NCBI GenBank assembly: GCA_032164295.1
Contig: JAJHTX010000002.1
Coordinates: forward strand, 2,480,001 to 2,544,000
Direction of reading: 5' to 3'
DNA: 64,000 nucleotides
Origin: Inonotus obliquus
Lineage: Eukaryota > Basidiomycota > Agaricomycetes > Hymenochaetales > Hymenochaetaceae
Made by a program: the position numbers and the translations under genes. Positions 10,544 through 20,005 of the stretch are shown here, one piece after another (the first letter of the stretch is position 1; each line of letters starts with the position of its first letter). The notes beneath the pieces were generated by a model. It saw only the letters and a program-made list of their open reading frames with translations. It did not search any database and had not been told where the DNA came from.

Positions 10544-12867
10544 AGGCTGCGTGCGAGCAGGTAGGATGCAAAGTTCTCTTGCGTGGGCGATTGCCCTATG
10601 TTACAATACCAGCAGTAAGGACGCGCAGATTGAGAAATACAGCACACGAGCGGTGCGCGTTACGTCCGTCAGTGTAGCTGTCGCGCGACGTCAGTACGTA
10701 CTACGCGAGGCCTGTGGTGCCGAGTAGCGCGATAACTGTGACACATACCAAAATTTGTATGCCTCGCTCCAGAGCGTATGACTCTCGCCTGCAAGACTAT
10801 ATCCGGTATGAACAGTGGCAAAGTGGGGGTAAGATATGTATCTGTGGGATAAATAGAAGGCGGAGTAGGATGAGAAGGGCAGTCGCCTATAACAAGCAAA
10901 AGCAGAAACCTGCCCACCTTGGAGTAAGAGTTGAAAATAGCAAAGGTAAGCCGTTAAATGAGCATGGACGGACAGGCGACCAGGTCGTGGACGTTGTCGA
11001 GCAACCGGCAAGCGAACACCAGAGAGCTTCACTATCCCAGTAGTTGTATGATTATTATGTAAACACCGGTTCGGCATCCGGAGATACCGCAAACGACCGA
11101 GGGAGTACCGCATTTAGTAATGAACTCGGGAGTATTCCCAAAAGAGGACCGATAGTTGTACTGCCTAGAACCACACGCGCTGTGCATCGTGTAGTATAGG
11201 TCCCTGCAACATGCAAATGACGCCTTTCCCTCTGCTCACGGTTGTGTTTGTTCCAGCTCACCTCGAACGTGCACCTCTCCGTCAGACATGGCTTATCCTG
11301 TCTGTGACAATTGATAGCCAGCATCCTGGCGCAGTCTACGCCAGTCATGTGTGTATCCAAGCCTATCGATCAAAACTGGAGAGCTCTCCCCCGCCGGCGT
11401 ATCCGGAGCTAATGCACCCCATTTCCTTATCCTCAAACTCAACTTTTTCCCCACACAACGCCTGCAGTAGATGATTTCATCTTTTTCTGATCTGCTCTCC
11501 GCTTTGTTCCTTGTCTGGCCTTCTCCTTGCTTCCTTAGCGCGTCTATCTAATATCTGCTGCTACATGGGTTAATATCCTGCCTATCGGAACTCGATTTAA
11601 TGGCAATCTGGGGACGTAGGCATGCGGAGACGGGTAAATGAAGGTCACACTCCAGTCTGCTAGACACTTCCACTCGTTAATTCCTCCTATGTTGCCCCGT
11701 AACCTTGCGCCTGCTCTCTCCCAGAGGTATGAGATTTAGACTCAACCGCATGATGACGACATACTGAACAGGGACGAATCCAAGGTGATCTCCTTCTGCG
11801 CGTTATGGACTCCGTCTAGTGTGAATACCGTGCTATTCACTGTGGGTATAGTACCCGCTTGATCTTCTGGTTACATGCGGTTTCCTTTAATCCAAGTATG
11901 TCATTCCTTCATGCCGTACGTACGGTACACTTAGGTTGCTACAAACGTAAGAGCACCGTTTGTCTGTGGCGTGTTGCTGCCAGTGTGTGCTAGCCTCGAC
12001 CAAAACGACCGGTATGCTTGAATAATTCTCGTCAAGGTATCTCCAACTACAGATGTCTATGATACAATCAACCACCTATCAGTTTCAGAAAGGGGCTACT
12101 GCTTGGTCACGCGCCCTGGCTCCACATGCAGAAAGGAGTTCATTTTCTTTATATAATTTCCAATTCCAAGCGTCGGTATAGACTGTTCTAGTCTGAGTTA
12201 TCCAATTCCAAGAAAAGTATTGACATTTTCCATACTCTATTCAGCGAATCACCAGCCACCAAATCATCAAAGCATCGGGAAGCGTCTTGATTGTACGGCT
12301 TTACAGGGTCAGTTTCCACCGTGGAAAGATCACGTCGTGTGCGACCTTTGCTCTTGCTCTTTAAGATCCGAGTCTGTAATTGCACGGTACTAGTACTGCA
12401 TGTCTTGTCGTGCCTACTGCCAATTTTACATGCAGCTGGATCGAGCAAGACTCTAACATGTTTTTAGCTAAGGTTCCGAGGCTATTACGTATCATTCACA
12501 TACCATTTATGGCGAGTCACCAGTGTTTCCGACAAAAGATGGCGACTGGTCGCTCTTTTTCTGGTCACCATTCGTCAATCGTTCTGGAGACGAAAATGTA
12601 CGTGAGCATCGGTTATCCTGCAATGTGCAGATTGACAAATCAGAGATTGCCGAAATTTGATGGACCTACGACGGAGTTAAATTGTACAAAACGGAGTGCG
12701 ATATTTCCGAATCGGAGCTTGGAAAATTATGCATCACTCTTCTCCAAAGTCGAATTATAAATCTCCGCTCCTTTCGTGTGTCAATGATGGATGGATTCGA
12801 GATATAAAAAACGAAGAGAAGAGGCAGTCTAGCGAATAGTTGAACTTGCCGACTTCCACCATCTATC
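10544..12867. other. 2.3-kb intergenic region without a supportable gene
   Basis: Bounded by the start of the leftward coiled-coil gene and the first GFA gene. The longest frame is 140 codons on the minus strand (10691-11113), with no recognisable content. A short palindrome GTGAATA/TATTCAC occurs near 11820. I see no RNA gene or transposon ends. Confidence 0.4.
12803..12810 (+). promoter_or_regulatory. TATA box of first GFA gene
   Basis: TATAAAAA lies 65 bases before the start codon at 12868. The second GFA gene has TATAAATA at nearly the same distance, which supports promoter function for both. Confidence 0.55.
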
Positions 12868-13347
12868 ATGTCCTCAGAATCACAAACCACTCCTGCAGAG
12901 CTCCCGCCATTCGCTAAGTGGCCTGAAGGCGCCGAGATAAAGACGTTCAAGAGTACTTGTCACTGCCACAAATTCACCTTCGAGTTCAATCATCCAGCGC
13001 TCGACGTGAAGAAGCCTATCTCATGCAATTGCTCGTTCTGTAGCAAGACTGGGACTCTAAACATGTACGATCCCATAAACATGTCTGCTATGAACTCATT
13101 TGCTTAGAATTTCTTTAGCTTTGGGCCCGAGAAGTTCCTGCGCTTCACTGACGACTCCGCACCCCGGGAAGAGCTCTCGTCGTTCAAAGCAAAGAAGCGT
13201 CCCAATCGACACCACTTTTGTCCCGACTGCGGATGCTATATGTTTTGGGCTGGAATGGGTCTCGTCGGTGTCAATGTCCGCATGTTCGATGGCATAGAAG
13301 TAGAGAATCTCAGCACTGTGTCCGCTGATGGACGAAGGTTGTTGTGA
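12868..13347 (+). CDS. GFA-family (CENP-V/Gfa) zinc protein, copy A
   Basis: Two exons (12868-13064, 13119-13347) joined at AT|C give 141 residues. The zinc motifs of the GFA fold are present: STCHCHKFTFEFNHP (C-x-C, about residue 31), SCNCSFCSKTG (C-x-C-x2-C, about 52), and after the intron HHFCPDCGCYMFW (C-x2-C). They are followed by GMGLVGVNVRMFDG. The family is named after a bacterial enzyme thought to help glutathione add to formaldehyde; many fungal members have unknown substrates, so the activity is inferred. The family's usual length matches. It is the first of four tandem copies on the same strand. Confidence 0.9.
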
Positions 13348-13568
13348 TATACGGAATGTTTGTTGGTTATGATAAGCAATGGACATTGCACGGCGTGTAT
13401 TATAATGAAGGAAGGCGGGAGATGCACCAGATCCTACATTTCGTCGAGGAGCGAGCAATAGCAACGCAATAGGGGACAACTGAACACTGTGCGATCGATC
13501 ATGCGTCGTAAACGGAGCTAATAATAGTCAATACGCAGACCATGAGTTCTCACCATTCTGAATTATCC

Positions 13569-13576
13569 TATAAATA
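13569..13576 (+). promoter_or_regulatory. TATA box of second GFA gene
   Basis: TATAAATA, 64 bases before the ATG at 13633, in the same position as the one before copy A. The two promoters were probably duplicated along with their genes. Confidence 0.55.
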
Positions 13577-13632
13577 CAACTCGTCTTCAGCTTCCAACAA
13601 GAAAATTCTTCTTACCACACCATCTCACCACA

Positions 13633-14105
13633 ATGGTGGACGATACATTGACATTCGTTCCACCGCCGTTTCGTAAGTGGCCAAAAGGCGCAGAGGTAAA
13701 AACGTTTAAGGGCCGCTGTCAGTGCGGCAAAGTCACCTTCGAATACAACCATCCATCAATGGAAGTACGCGGGCCAGTGTCATGCAACTGCAGTTACTGC
13801 ACACGCACTGGCGGTCTTTACGTGTGCGTTTCTACTTTCTTCGGTCCTACGCCCCGTGATGTTAATCGGTTTGTGATGCTGTTCCGTTTAGTTATGGACC
13901 TGAGGAGTCGCTTCGCATCACCAGAGATGAACCAGCGGGATTCATAAGCAATACTGGTCTCGTCCATCATCGATTCTGCTCTTCATGCGGGATCACAGTA
14001 TTTTGGACTGGAATGGGGCGTACGGGCGCAAACGTGCGGACATTTGAAGGAGTCGAAATTGAGAAGCTTGAAATTGAGAAGTTTGACGGAGCGCGACTCT
14101 TGTAA
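13633..14105 (+). CDS. GFA-family (CENP-V/Gfa) zinc protein, copy B
   Basis: Two exons (13633-13823, 13892-14105) joined at GT|T give 134 residues. It follows copy A closely: FRKWPKGAEVKTFKG, RCQCGKVTFEYNHP, SCNCSYCTRTG, YGPEESLRI, HHRFCSSCGITVFWTGMG, and NVRTFEGVEIEKL. All zinc Cys motifs are kept. The intron sits at the same place as in copy A, after the second Cys motif, with the same phase, and is 68 nt long. Near the end there is a small duplication, EIEKLEIEKF. Role as for copy A: likely a zinc-dependent thiol or carbon-sulfur lyase-type protein with unknown substrate. Confidence 0.9.
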
Positions 14106-14630
14106 TGGTTTCGGTGAAGTGAGAATCCGGTTGTCAGGAGCATTGCGAGTTGAAAGCTGACAGGTCTTGGTTTGAGAAAGCGGCATTCAGCGGTCGGTGA
14201 AACGGAACACAGATGATACTGGATGTCATTTTGTTGATTGTCCCGTCTATTGGATAAATGTATGAGTTGCTTATAAGGATGGGTCGGATCACGGCGAGTT
14301 TAGCATGTGGTCTGCGTGACAAGTGCAATTCTGAACATCAAATTTCTGGACAGCCAAGGGTTGGGAATGGATAGGAGACCCCAGGAAGTTTTACCCAGTG
14401 AGTCACACATCTACTAATATGATTAGTAGTGGTCTCAGGAAAGCAAACTCACCGTCATGACATTTGTTACCATATCCCCACAGCAGATACCGACCAAATT
14501 AACGTTTCGCTTGTGAAAGTTCGACGAGTAGGAAAGAGTTCAAAGGACAGCCACTAGTACTGGTCGTACGCACCACCATGATCCCAGGCCAGAGACCATT
14601 TCGATCAATATCTTTCGTACGAGAGCGCCG
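14106..14630. other. spacer between GFA copy B and decayed copies
   Basis: No gene seen. Holds the copy B 3' UTR. Two minus-strand frames (75 and 119 codons, 14499-14899) run into the decayed copy and look like shadows of it. Confidence 0.4.
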
Positions 14631-14925
14631 GAACATGAACACATAAAGGTAGCTGCCGCCGCCGCAAGTTGCAGCTTCGAGTCCACCCAGCTGTCTCTCG
14701 TAGCAAAAGGTGCCTCTTTCCTGCACTTTTCTTCAGCTATGGATTTCTGGAAATGCTTCGGTTTGTCGGTGGATTCGAATGAACGGAACAATGGAACAGA
14801 TTCGAAAACAAGAAGACCGCGGCGCAATTCTGTGGAAACCATATATGCGGAATGGATACGACCAGGTCGCTGTCCATGTTCACATGTTTTACATGGCACG
14901 TAGATCGACTTTCCATATTTGAATA
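14631..14925 (+). pseudogene. GFA-family relic, copy C (heavily decayed)
   Basis: Fragments in copy A/B order lie on the plus strand in shifting frames. KGSCRRRKLQLRVHP (around 14645-14690) matches copy B KGRCQCGKVTFEYNHP. YGFLEMLRFVGG directly after a TTCTTCAG acceptor-like site (around 14738) matches the second-exon opening YGPEESLRI/FGPEKFLRF. YDQVAVHVHMF (around 14860) matches LVGVNVRMF. The zinc Cys pairs are largely lost and no frame spans the whole. The match is partial and by eye; chance similarity is not excluded, but order, spacing and position inside the array all agree. Confidence 0.45.
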
Positions 14926-15084
14926 TGTTGATTACAAGGTACCACTAGCTGATTTACATAATCCGTATTGCCAGTCAGTGCTCTGCTATTTACAGGTTTG
15001 AACTGGTATTTGAAGATCATCATCATTACAATACAATATCAGTACGGTGCAGCCACCACCTACTTGAAGATATCCTGAAGGGGC

Positions 15085-15573
15085 TACAAAACATTTCGTG
15101 TAGATGCCACTGCCGCAGGTTCAGTTTCGACTTTGATCACCCTTCTCTTCAATTGCAAATAATCAAGCTAGTGGAAGGTACACGGGTATTGCATTATGCG
15201 ATACACATGGGTCCTCTACACAGTGGACATGTGTCACCTCTCCAGTGTCCTGCAACTGTACGCTGTGTACGAGAAATGGAGCAATAAACATGTTCGTTTC
15301 ACACTGATACTCTCTTATTGGTCGGAAAGCTCAACCAAATGCGCGAGTTTCTGGATCCGGATTCGGTCTGGGAAGCCTCCTTCGGTTCCCTTCTGCTTCG
15401 GCGAGTCGAGATGAGCTTACAAAGTACAAGAGCCAGTCGAAGCCCATCACGCATCATTTTTGCCGGGATTGTGGAAGCTGGATGTTCTGGCACAGGTCCG
15501 AGTCTTGTCGATCCGCATAATTGACGATACCGAGATAGAGAATATCAACATGATTAGTCGGAATACGAGCTAA
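15085..15573 (+). pseudogene. GFA-family pseudogene, copy D
   Basis: Clear GFA pieces with broken frames: RCHCRRFSFDFDHPSLQ (about 15105), PVSCNCTLCTRNGAINM (about 15240-15290, ending before a GTTCG donor-like site as in copies A and B), SLLRFPSASASRDELTKYK and THHFCRDCGSWMFWHR (about 15380-15495). In a different frame, VLSIRIIDDTEIENIN follows and ends at a stop at 15573. About 80 bases between the first two pieces have no counterpart in copies A and B, and a deletion after WMFWH removes the GMG loop and shifts frame. All zinc Cys pairs survive, so loss looks more recent than in copy C. A functional variant with extra introns is less likely but possible. Confidence 0.65.
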
Positions 15574-15745
15574 ATAGGTGAGTTCTGATCATACTTCTTT
15601 ACTATACAGAAAAAAGGCCGATGCAACAGGGAAAGAGATGGCATGCATCCGAATGTATCAGAAGTGCTAATATGTTGCACGGTTCTCGATCACATTCCTT
15701 CTACACTTTACTTACGTATACTTGAATTTATAGGCTGCCTATACT

Positions 15746-18649
15746 TCACGAAACTCTGTCCGCGTTTGCCACAAGAGGCTCTGTTACTGCCTGATCAGTT
15801 GAAAACTGTCTAGGATAGCCACGACGGTGACCAAAAGCATGTGCACGCTCTGATTCGTCTGCACTTTCCTCGTCGATGAATACCGGTATCGAGAATGTGG
15901 CGGGAGGACTAGTAAGAGGTGCCCAAGTACCGAAGTAATCCGCCTTTTCCTTTTCCTTTCGCTTATGTACTTTCGGCTCCGTCGTGCCACTGGCAGCGAC
16001 GCCGTCCGGAGAATCGGAGCGGACGTTACTGTTGGGAAATGCGTACTGCACTTTCCTCCAAAAGAACGAAAGACCTTCAAGCCTGTAAGAGCGTCCGGCA
16101 AGATGCAGCAAGACCTTCAGGAGAGAGAGAACTAAGTTCGAAATCAAGTATGGCAAGAGGAAGAACTTACTAGTTCGACAAGTTGTTCAACAAGCAGTGC
16201 CAATGCGTACGGCGGGAGGCTTTCAAACGCATCATGATAAGTATGCCGTATTTTAGATGGCGATTATATCGAGCACTTACACCCATGAGTGCGATGCGAG
16301 GAACCAGATGCGTGAACCTTGCATCTCAAAATCCTCGGTTAGAACGGCACTAGACGCATCGACATCCATCACGGTGAAGATCATGACAAGGAAACCGAGG
16401 AAGAGTCTGCTGAGTATCTGACCCCATTCGTATCTGTCTGCACGATCGAGCATGTCAACACCGAAAAACAGAAGTTGTCAGCTTAGCCCTGAGAAGACGT
16501 ACCTCGAGGCCAACGGTTGATAAGACACATCAATGCCAGAGTGACTAAAATAAATCCACCAGCGGCATAAAACCATAAAGCAGGTCGTGCATTCGATGTA
16601 ATGATCTCATTCGCAATCCAGAAGTATTCTGTCTTGTTCACAAGCTGAGACGATATAGCATCCTCCTCGAGGAAGATGCCCATACGAACACCGAGCAACG
16701 AATTATCGTCCGGTGTTGCGTCAAAGTTCTGCGTCAAGAGAATCAAGAAACAGTCATACGTATTCCCTCCAGAACGCACCTCTAAGATAGTCTGCATGAG
16801 CGAAACATCAGACTGGTAAACCACATTGGTCGCAATGTCGGTATCATTGGAGGCAGCGGCATTGAAGATCCCCTGATTGACTTGTTCCAGGAAAGGTCTG
16901 ATGGAAAGGCCGGCCTTTTCCAATCTTCTGAGGAAAGGGGCATCGAAATCCGAGACTATCAATTGTTCCCCAAATGCTTTGGTAGACATCGCCTCCAAGC
17001 AGAGCTCGACAAAACGATATGCGACTTCCAGGGCGCTGCATAGATTCTTCCAATACCTAGGTAAATGGACATGGTAAGACAGAGGAATTCCTACTTACCC
17101 CAACTTTCAGCATTGCAGCTATACCCTGTAATGTCACAATCAAAGCCGACAGGTAAAAGTAGTTGAAAAAGAACAGAGCAAGCGCTCTGCGACTTCCGAG
17201 CCTGTCACCTTCCGCAGTTCCAAAATACAAGGTAAAGAGTAGAATGAAGATCAGGACACCGCAAAAAATCAATCCGATACTCTCGCCAGAGATGGACACA
17301 TTCCCAACAATGTACTGGAATCCATTCGTGATCTTGTCAAGACCCCCGCCTAGGGTCATAATGAAAACCGTGGCGCTTCGTTCATAAATTGCTGCAGCCG
17401 GGTACCGCGCTCTCCCCGGGGTAGAGGCTGCGATGAAATGGCAAGCCACTTCAACTAATAGTGGAAGGAACCAAAGGATGAGCTTGGCAATCTGGTCAGC
17501 CCGCGTAGGATTGTTCCCGATCACTAATACTGCTGTCGTGTAGCACAGGAAGGAGAAGACGAGGGACCCGATATGAATGAGGAATGCCGTAATTGGGGGC
17601 TTCTGAATTGTCCGGGAGAAGGGATAATTGCGGCGTACTTGATAAAGTGCTTGATTTGAGTCGTCAGTATCCAACAAATGCAGGAACAGGGTAAAATATG
17701 CGCACCATTAACATACTGCGCGAGGAGAACGAGGCGGCTAAAGGCCATAAAAACCGAAACACCCCGGGCATTCAAGGTCGGTAACCTTAGCTTAACTCGT
17801 TTGACTTGATTGGCAATGGCTTCCGCATCGTTATCGTCATCGTCAACGGAGAACTTCAAGTCGAGTCCTTTATCGATTGTATCATCGCGCAGGCCGCTGA
17901 AGACGTTGAAGTTGTTGGTGAAGGCAGCGAGCGCGCAGAATACGAAGAGCTGCAGGAAGACAAAGAATCGGTGCAGCCAGTCGGACTGACGGAATCGAAC
18001 GTTGTACGCGACCTGGCTTGCCCAGATCCACCAGACCATTGCGAAAAAACATAGATAGGATGTAAGACTCTGACAAGATGTGATAAATCCCAGGCATCAC
18101 ATGAAAAGTCCTTCTCTGGACTTACCGATCCTCGCAGGATAGGTGTCCCATCTCTGTAAACAACGCAAGATAAGTGAAATACTCAGTTTTGAATCACCGT
18201 TAAACGACGGCGTACGTGAGGCTTGCAAATGCCGTGGTCATAGCAACTTCTAAGAGCTTGAGAGATCTTAGTGCACAATGCACAATGGTATGATGGGCAT
18301 AGTAGGCCATACCAGATCACTCGTTGGTACCTCATGGGCATAGACCTTGAGTTCCCCAGGCTGACATTCCTGTGATTTCAACGTTGCAATTCTGTTGATC
18401 GCTTAGAACAAAATATCACCACTCTGACCTTGTTGTCCTCGGAATCTTTGTCCCCGGCCTTTGGTACGAAGGGGGAGCTGATCAGCGGAACTATACTGTC
18501 TCGTCTCTGCTCATAAAGAGAAATACTGTGAGGTATAATCAGACTAGAGCTTCGAATACAATGAGCTACATGACTTACTTATCGTCGGCAGAAGATTCCT
18601 TTCTCAAAGTTGCGAAAGGCCTTGGCCTGCGTTGGCGAGTGTCGGTCAT
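15746..18649 (-). CDS. LtrA-like (low temperature requirement A) multi-pass membrane protein
   Basis: At least eight exons join in frame. The start is MTDTRQRRPRPFATLRK at 18649. The family part begins KLLEVAMTTAFASLT, DGTPILRGS, then SYLCFFAMVWWIWASQVAY and NVRFRQSDWLHRFFVF, the W-x-W ... R-F-x2-D-W-L-R pattern of LtrA proteins. Further helices include FLIHIGSLVFSFLCY, ISGESIGLIFCGVLIF, GFILVTLALMCLINRW and RLFLGFLVMIFTVMD. A soluble Lys/Glu-rich tail ends the protein at 15746. A loop (FLEQVNQGIFNAAASND) sits between helices. LtrA was named in Listeria; its transport or signalling role is unknown and fungal members are uncharacterised. The join between 18230 and 18430 is unresolved, because one frame there hits a stop. 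Confidence 0.75.
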
Positions 18650-19098
18650 GATGCCTTAGGACTTGGTGGGTATGCAGCGACTTTTTAACCTTAAGGATGG
18701 AGACCCCCGGTGCTTGTTATGTCTAGCTCACAGTTCTCAGCCCTGGTATGAGATCCCATCACACTACCAATTTGATCAAGATCGTACGATCAAGTGTGTC
18801 GATTGATGTTCGGAAGTTTATACGGTCGCAGGGTCTGTGCGGAATAGTATTCCCGTTGCGTATTCTTCACCACCTTGCTGATAAGCGCCCAAGTATTTCA
18901 AACTTCCTGCTGATTTGAGTAAGGCCGCAAGAAACCGATAACAATCAAATTCAAGAACTGATGCGGGATAGCGGTAACACAGCAATTTCCGAATGCAAAC
19001 AAGGGAAATGATGCTATAATATCTGCCAAATAACGAGAATAAGCATGCCATAACCATAGGAATAGATGTTGTGGCTCACAGGAATCAAGCGACAAGAA
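18650..19098. other. intergenic, LtrA promoter side
   Basis: Lies between the LtrA start (-) and the 3' end of the J-like protein (-). Only weak minus-strand frames of under 80 codons. No other signal seen. Confidence 0.4.
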
Positions 19099-19866
19099 CT
19101 ACCGAGCCTTCTCGGTTTCTTGTAGTTTCACAAGGGATATCACCACTGCGTCAATGCCATCCTTTACGGACTCGATATCGCTCTCAGGTACGCGCGCTAG
19201 AACGTTCCCGAGCTTGTCTGGGTGCCAACGCAAAAGAGACGCCCGAAGTCGTTCTCTTCGTGTAATTGTATTCTTCTCTAGCGTTAGCGACTCAAAGAGG
19301 AATTCAGCTATCTTCGTCGGATTACGCAGGTCCGCCGATGAATTGGGCGGGGAATGAAGGGGCCATGGTATATCAGAAAACGTCACAGGTTTGTCCACCA
19401 ACAATATGATATTCGACCACGAGTTTTCGTAGGCTTTCCAGCGTTCGAGGATACGCCGCTCAGCATCTTCCTTCTCAACGAGTTTGCGTATCTCCTCCGT
19501 TCTTTTCAAATCCCTCCTTCCATTAATGTCCATCAGGACACCTCCCGACCTCACCCAACTCTTCTCGCCCTTCAGAGCTTCCACGCGTTCACACTCCCGT
19601 TGCTTTTGTCTTTTCTCCTCCTCCCGTTTCATACGGTCTTGCCATTCCCTTTCTTTTGCGATGCGGTCCCTCTCAACGGCTAACTCGGCATCTTTCTTTC
19701 CGCGTATTTGTTTGAGTTCCGTTTCATACTTTGCTCTCGCGAGTTGCTGGAGAGTTCTAAGCTTTAGTTCAGGAGTTAACAGGGATCCGGGAGGGAAAAG
19801 AAGGCGGCCAGATATATTGGTGGGGATGATAGCAGGGGATGAAGTACTTGAGGCCGAAGAGAGCAT
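19099..19866 (-). CDS. small protein with charged helix and J-like HPD tail, paralog of the 6167 protein
   Basis: Uninterrupted 255-codon frame. After a Ser-rich start (MLSSASSTSSPAIIP) comes a charged helix, residues about 35-100 (RAKYETELKQIRGKKDAEL, WQDRMKREEEKRQ). The C-terminal 110 residues follow with WKAYENSWSNI, FSDIPWPLH and LRASLLRWHPDKLG. The W-AYE-SWS ... DIPWP ... R-L-LLRWHPD series is shared with the C-terminus of the 1458-residue protein 8.5 kb away on the same strand, so one derives from the other by duplication. HPD suggests a J-domain-like or NFKBIL1-like fold; partner unknown. Here the tail is preceded by only a short coiled coil instead of about 1300 residues. Confidence 0.8.
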   Translation of the reverse strand: MLSSASSTSSPAIIPTNISGRLLFPPGSLLTPELKLRTLQQLARAKYETELKQIRGKKDAELAVERDRIAKEREWQDRMKREEEKRQKQRECERVEALKGEKSWVRSGGVLMDINGRRDLKRTEEIRKLVEKEDAERRILERWKAYENSWSNIILLVDKPVTFSDIPWPLHSPPNSSADLRNPTKIAEFLFESLTLEKNTITRRERLRASLLRWHPDKLGNVLARVPESDIESVKDGIDAVVISLVKLQETEKAR

Positions 19867-20005
19867 GCTACCGTCGATGAAAGCAGAGAGTCAGAGACTG
19901 ATTGAAATATGGGGCTCAACAGAAGTATATCACGTGACATTCACGTGCTCCTGGTTTACACGGTTTTAGCAACATTATTGATCGGCGTCAAGTCCAACAG
20001 TAAAA

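Noticed and set aside
10691..11113. 140-codon minus frame upstream of the coiled-coil gene
   Set aside because: No family resemblance, Arg/Ser/Tyr composition of chance frames, and overlap with the likely promoter.
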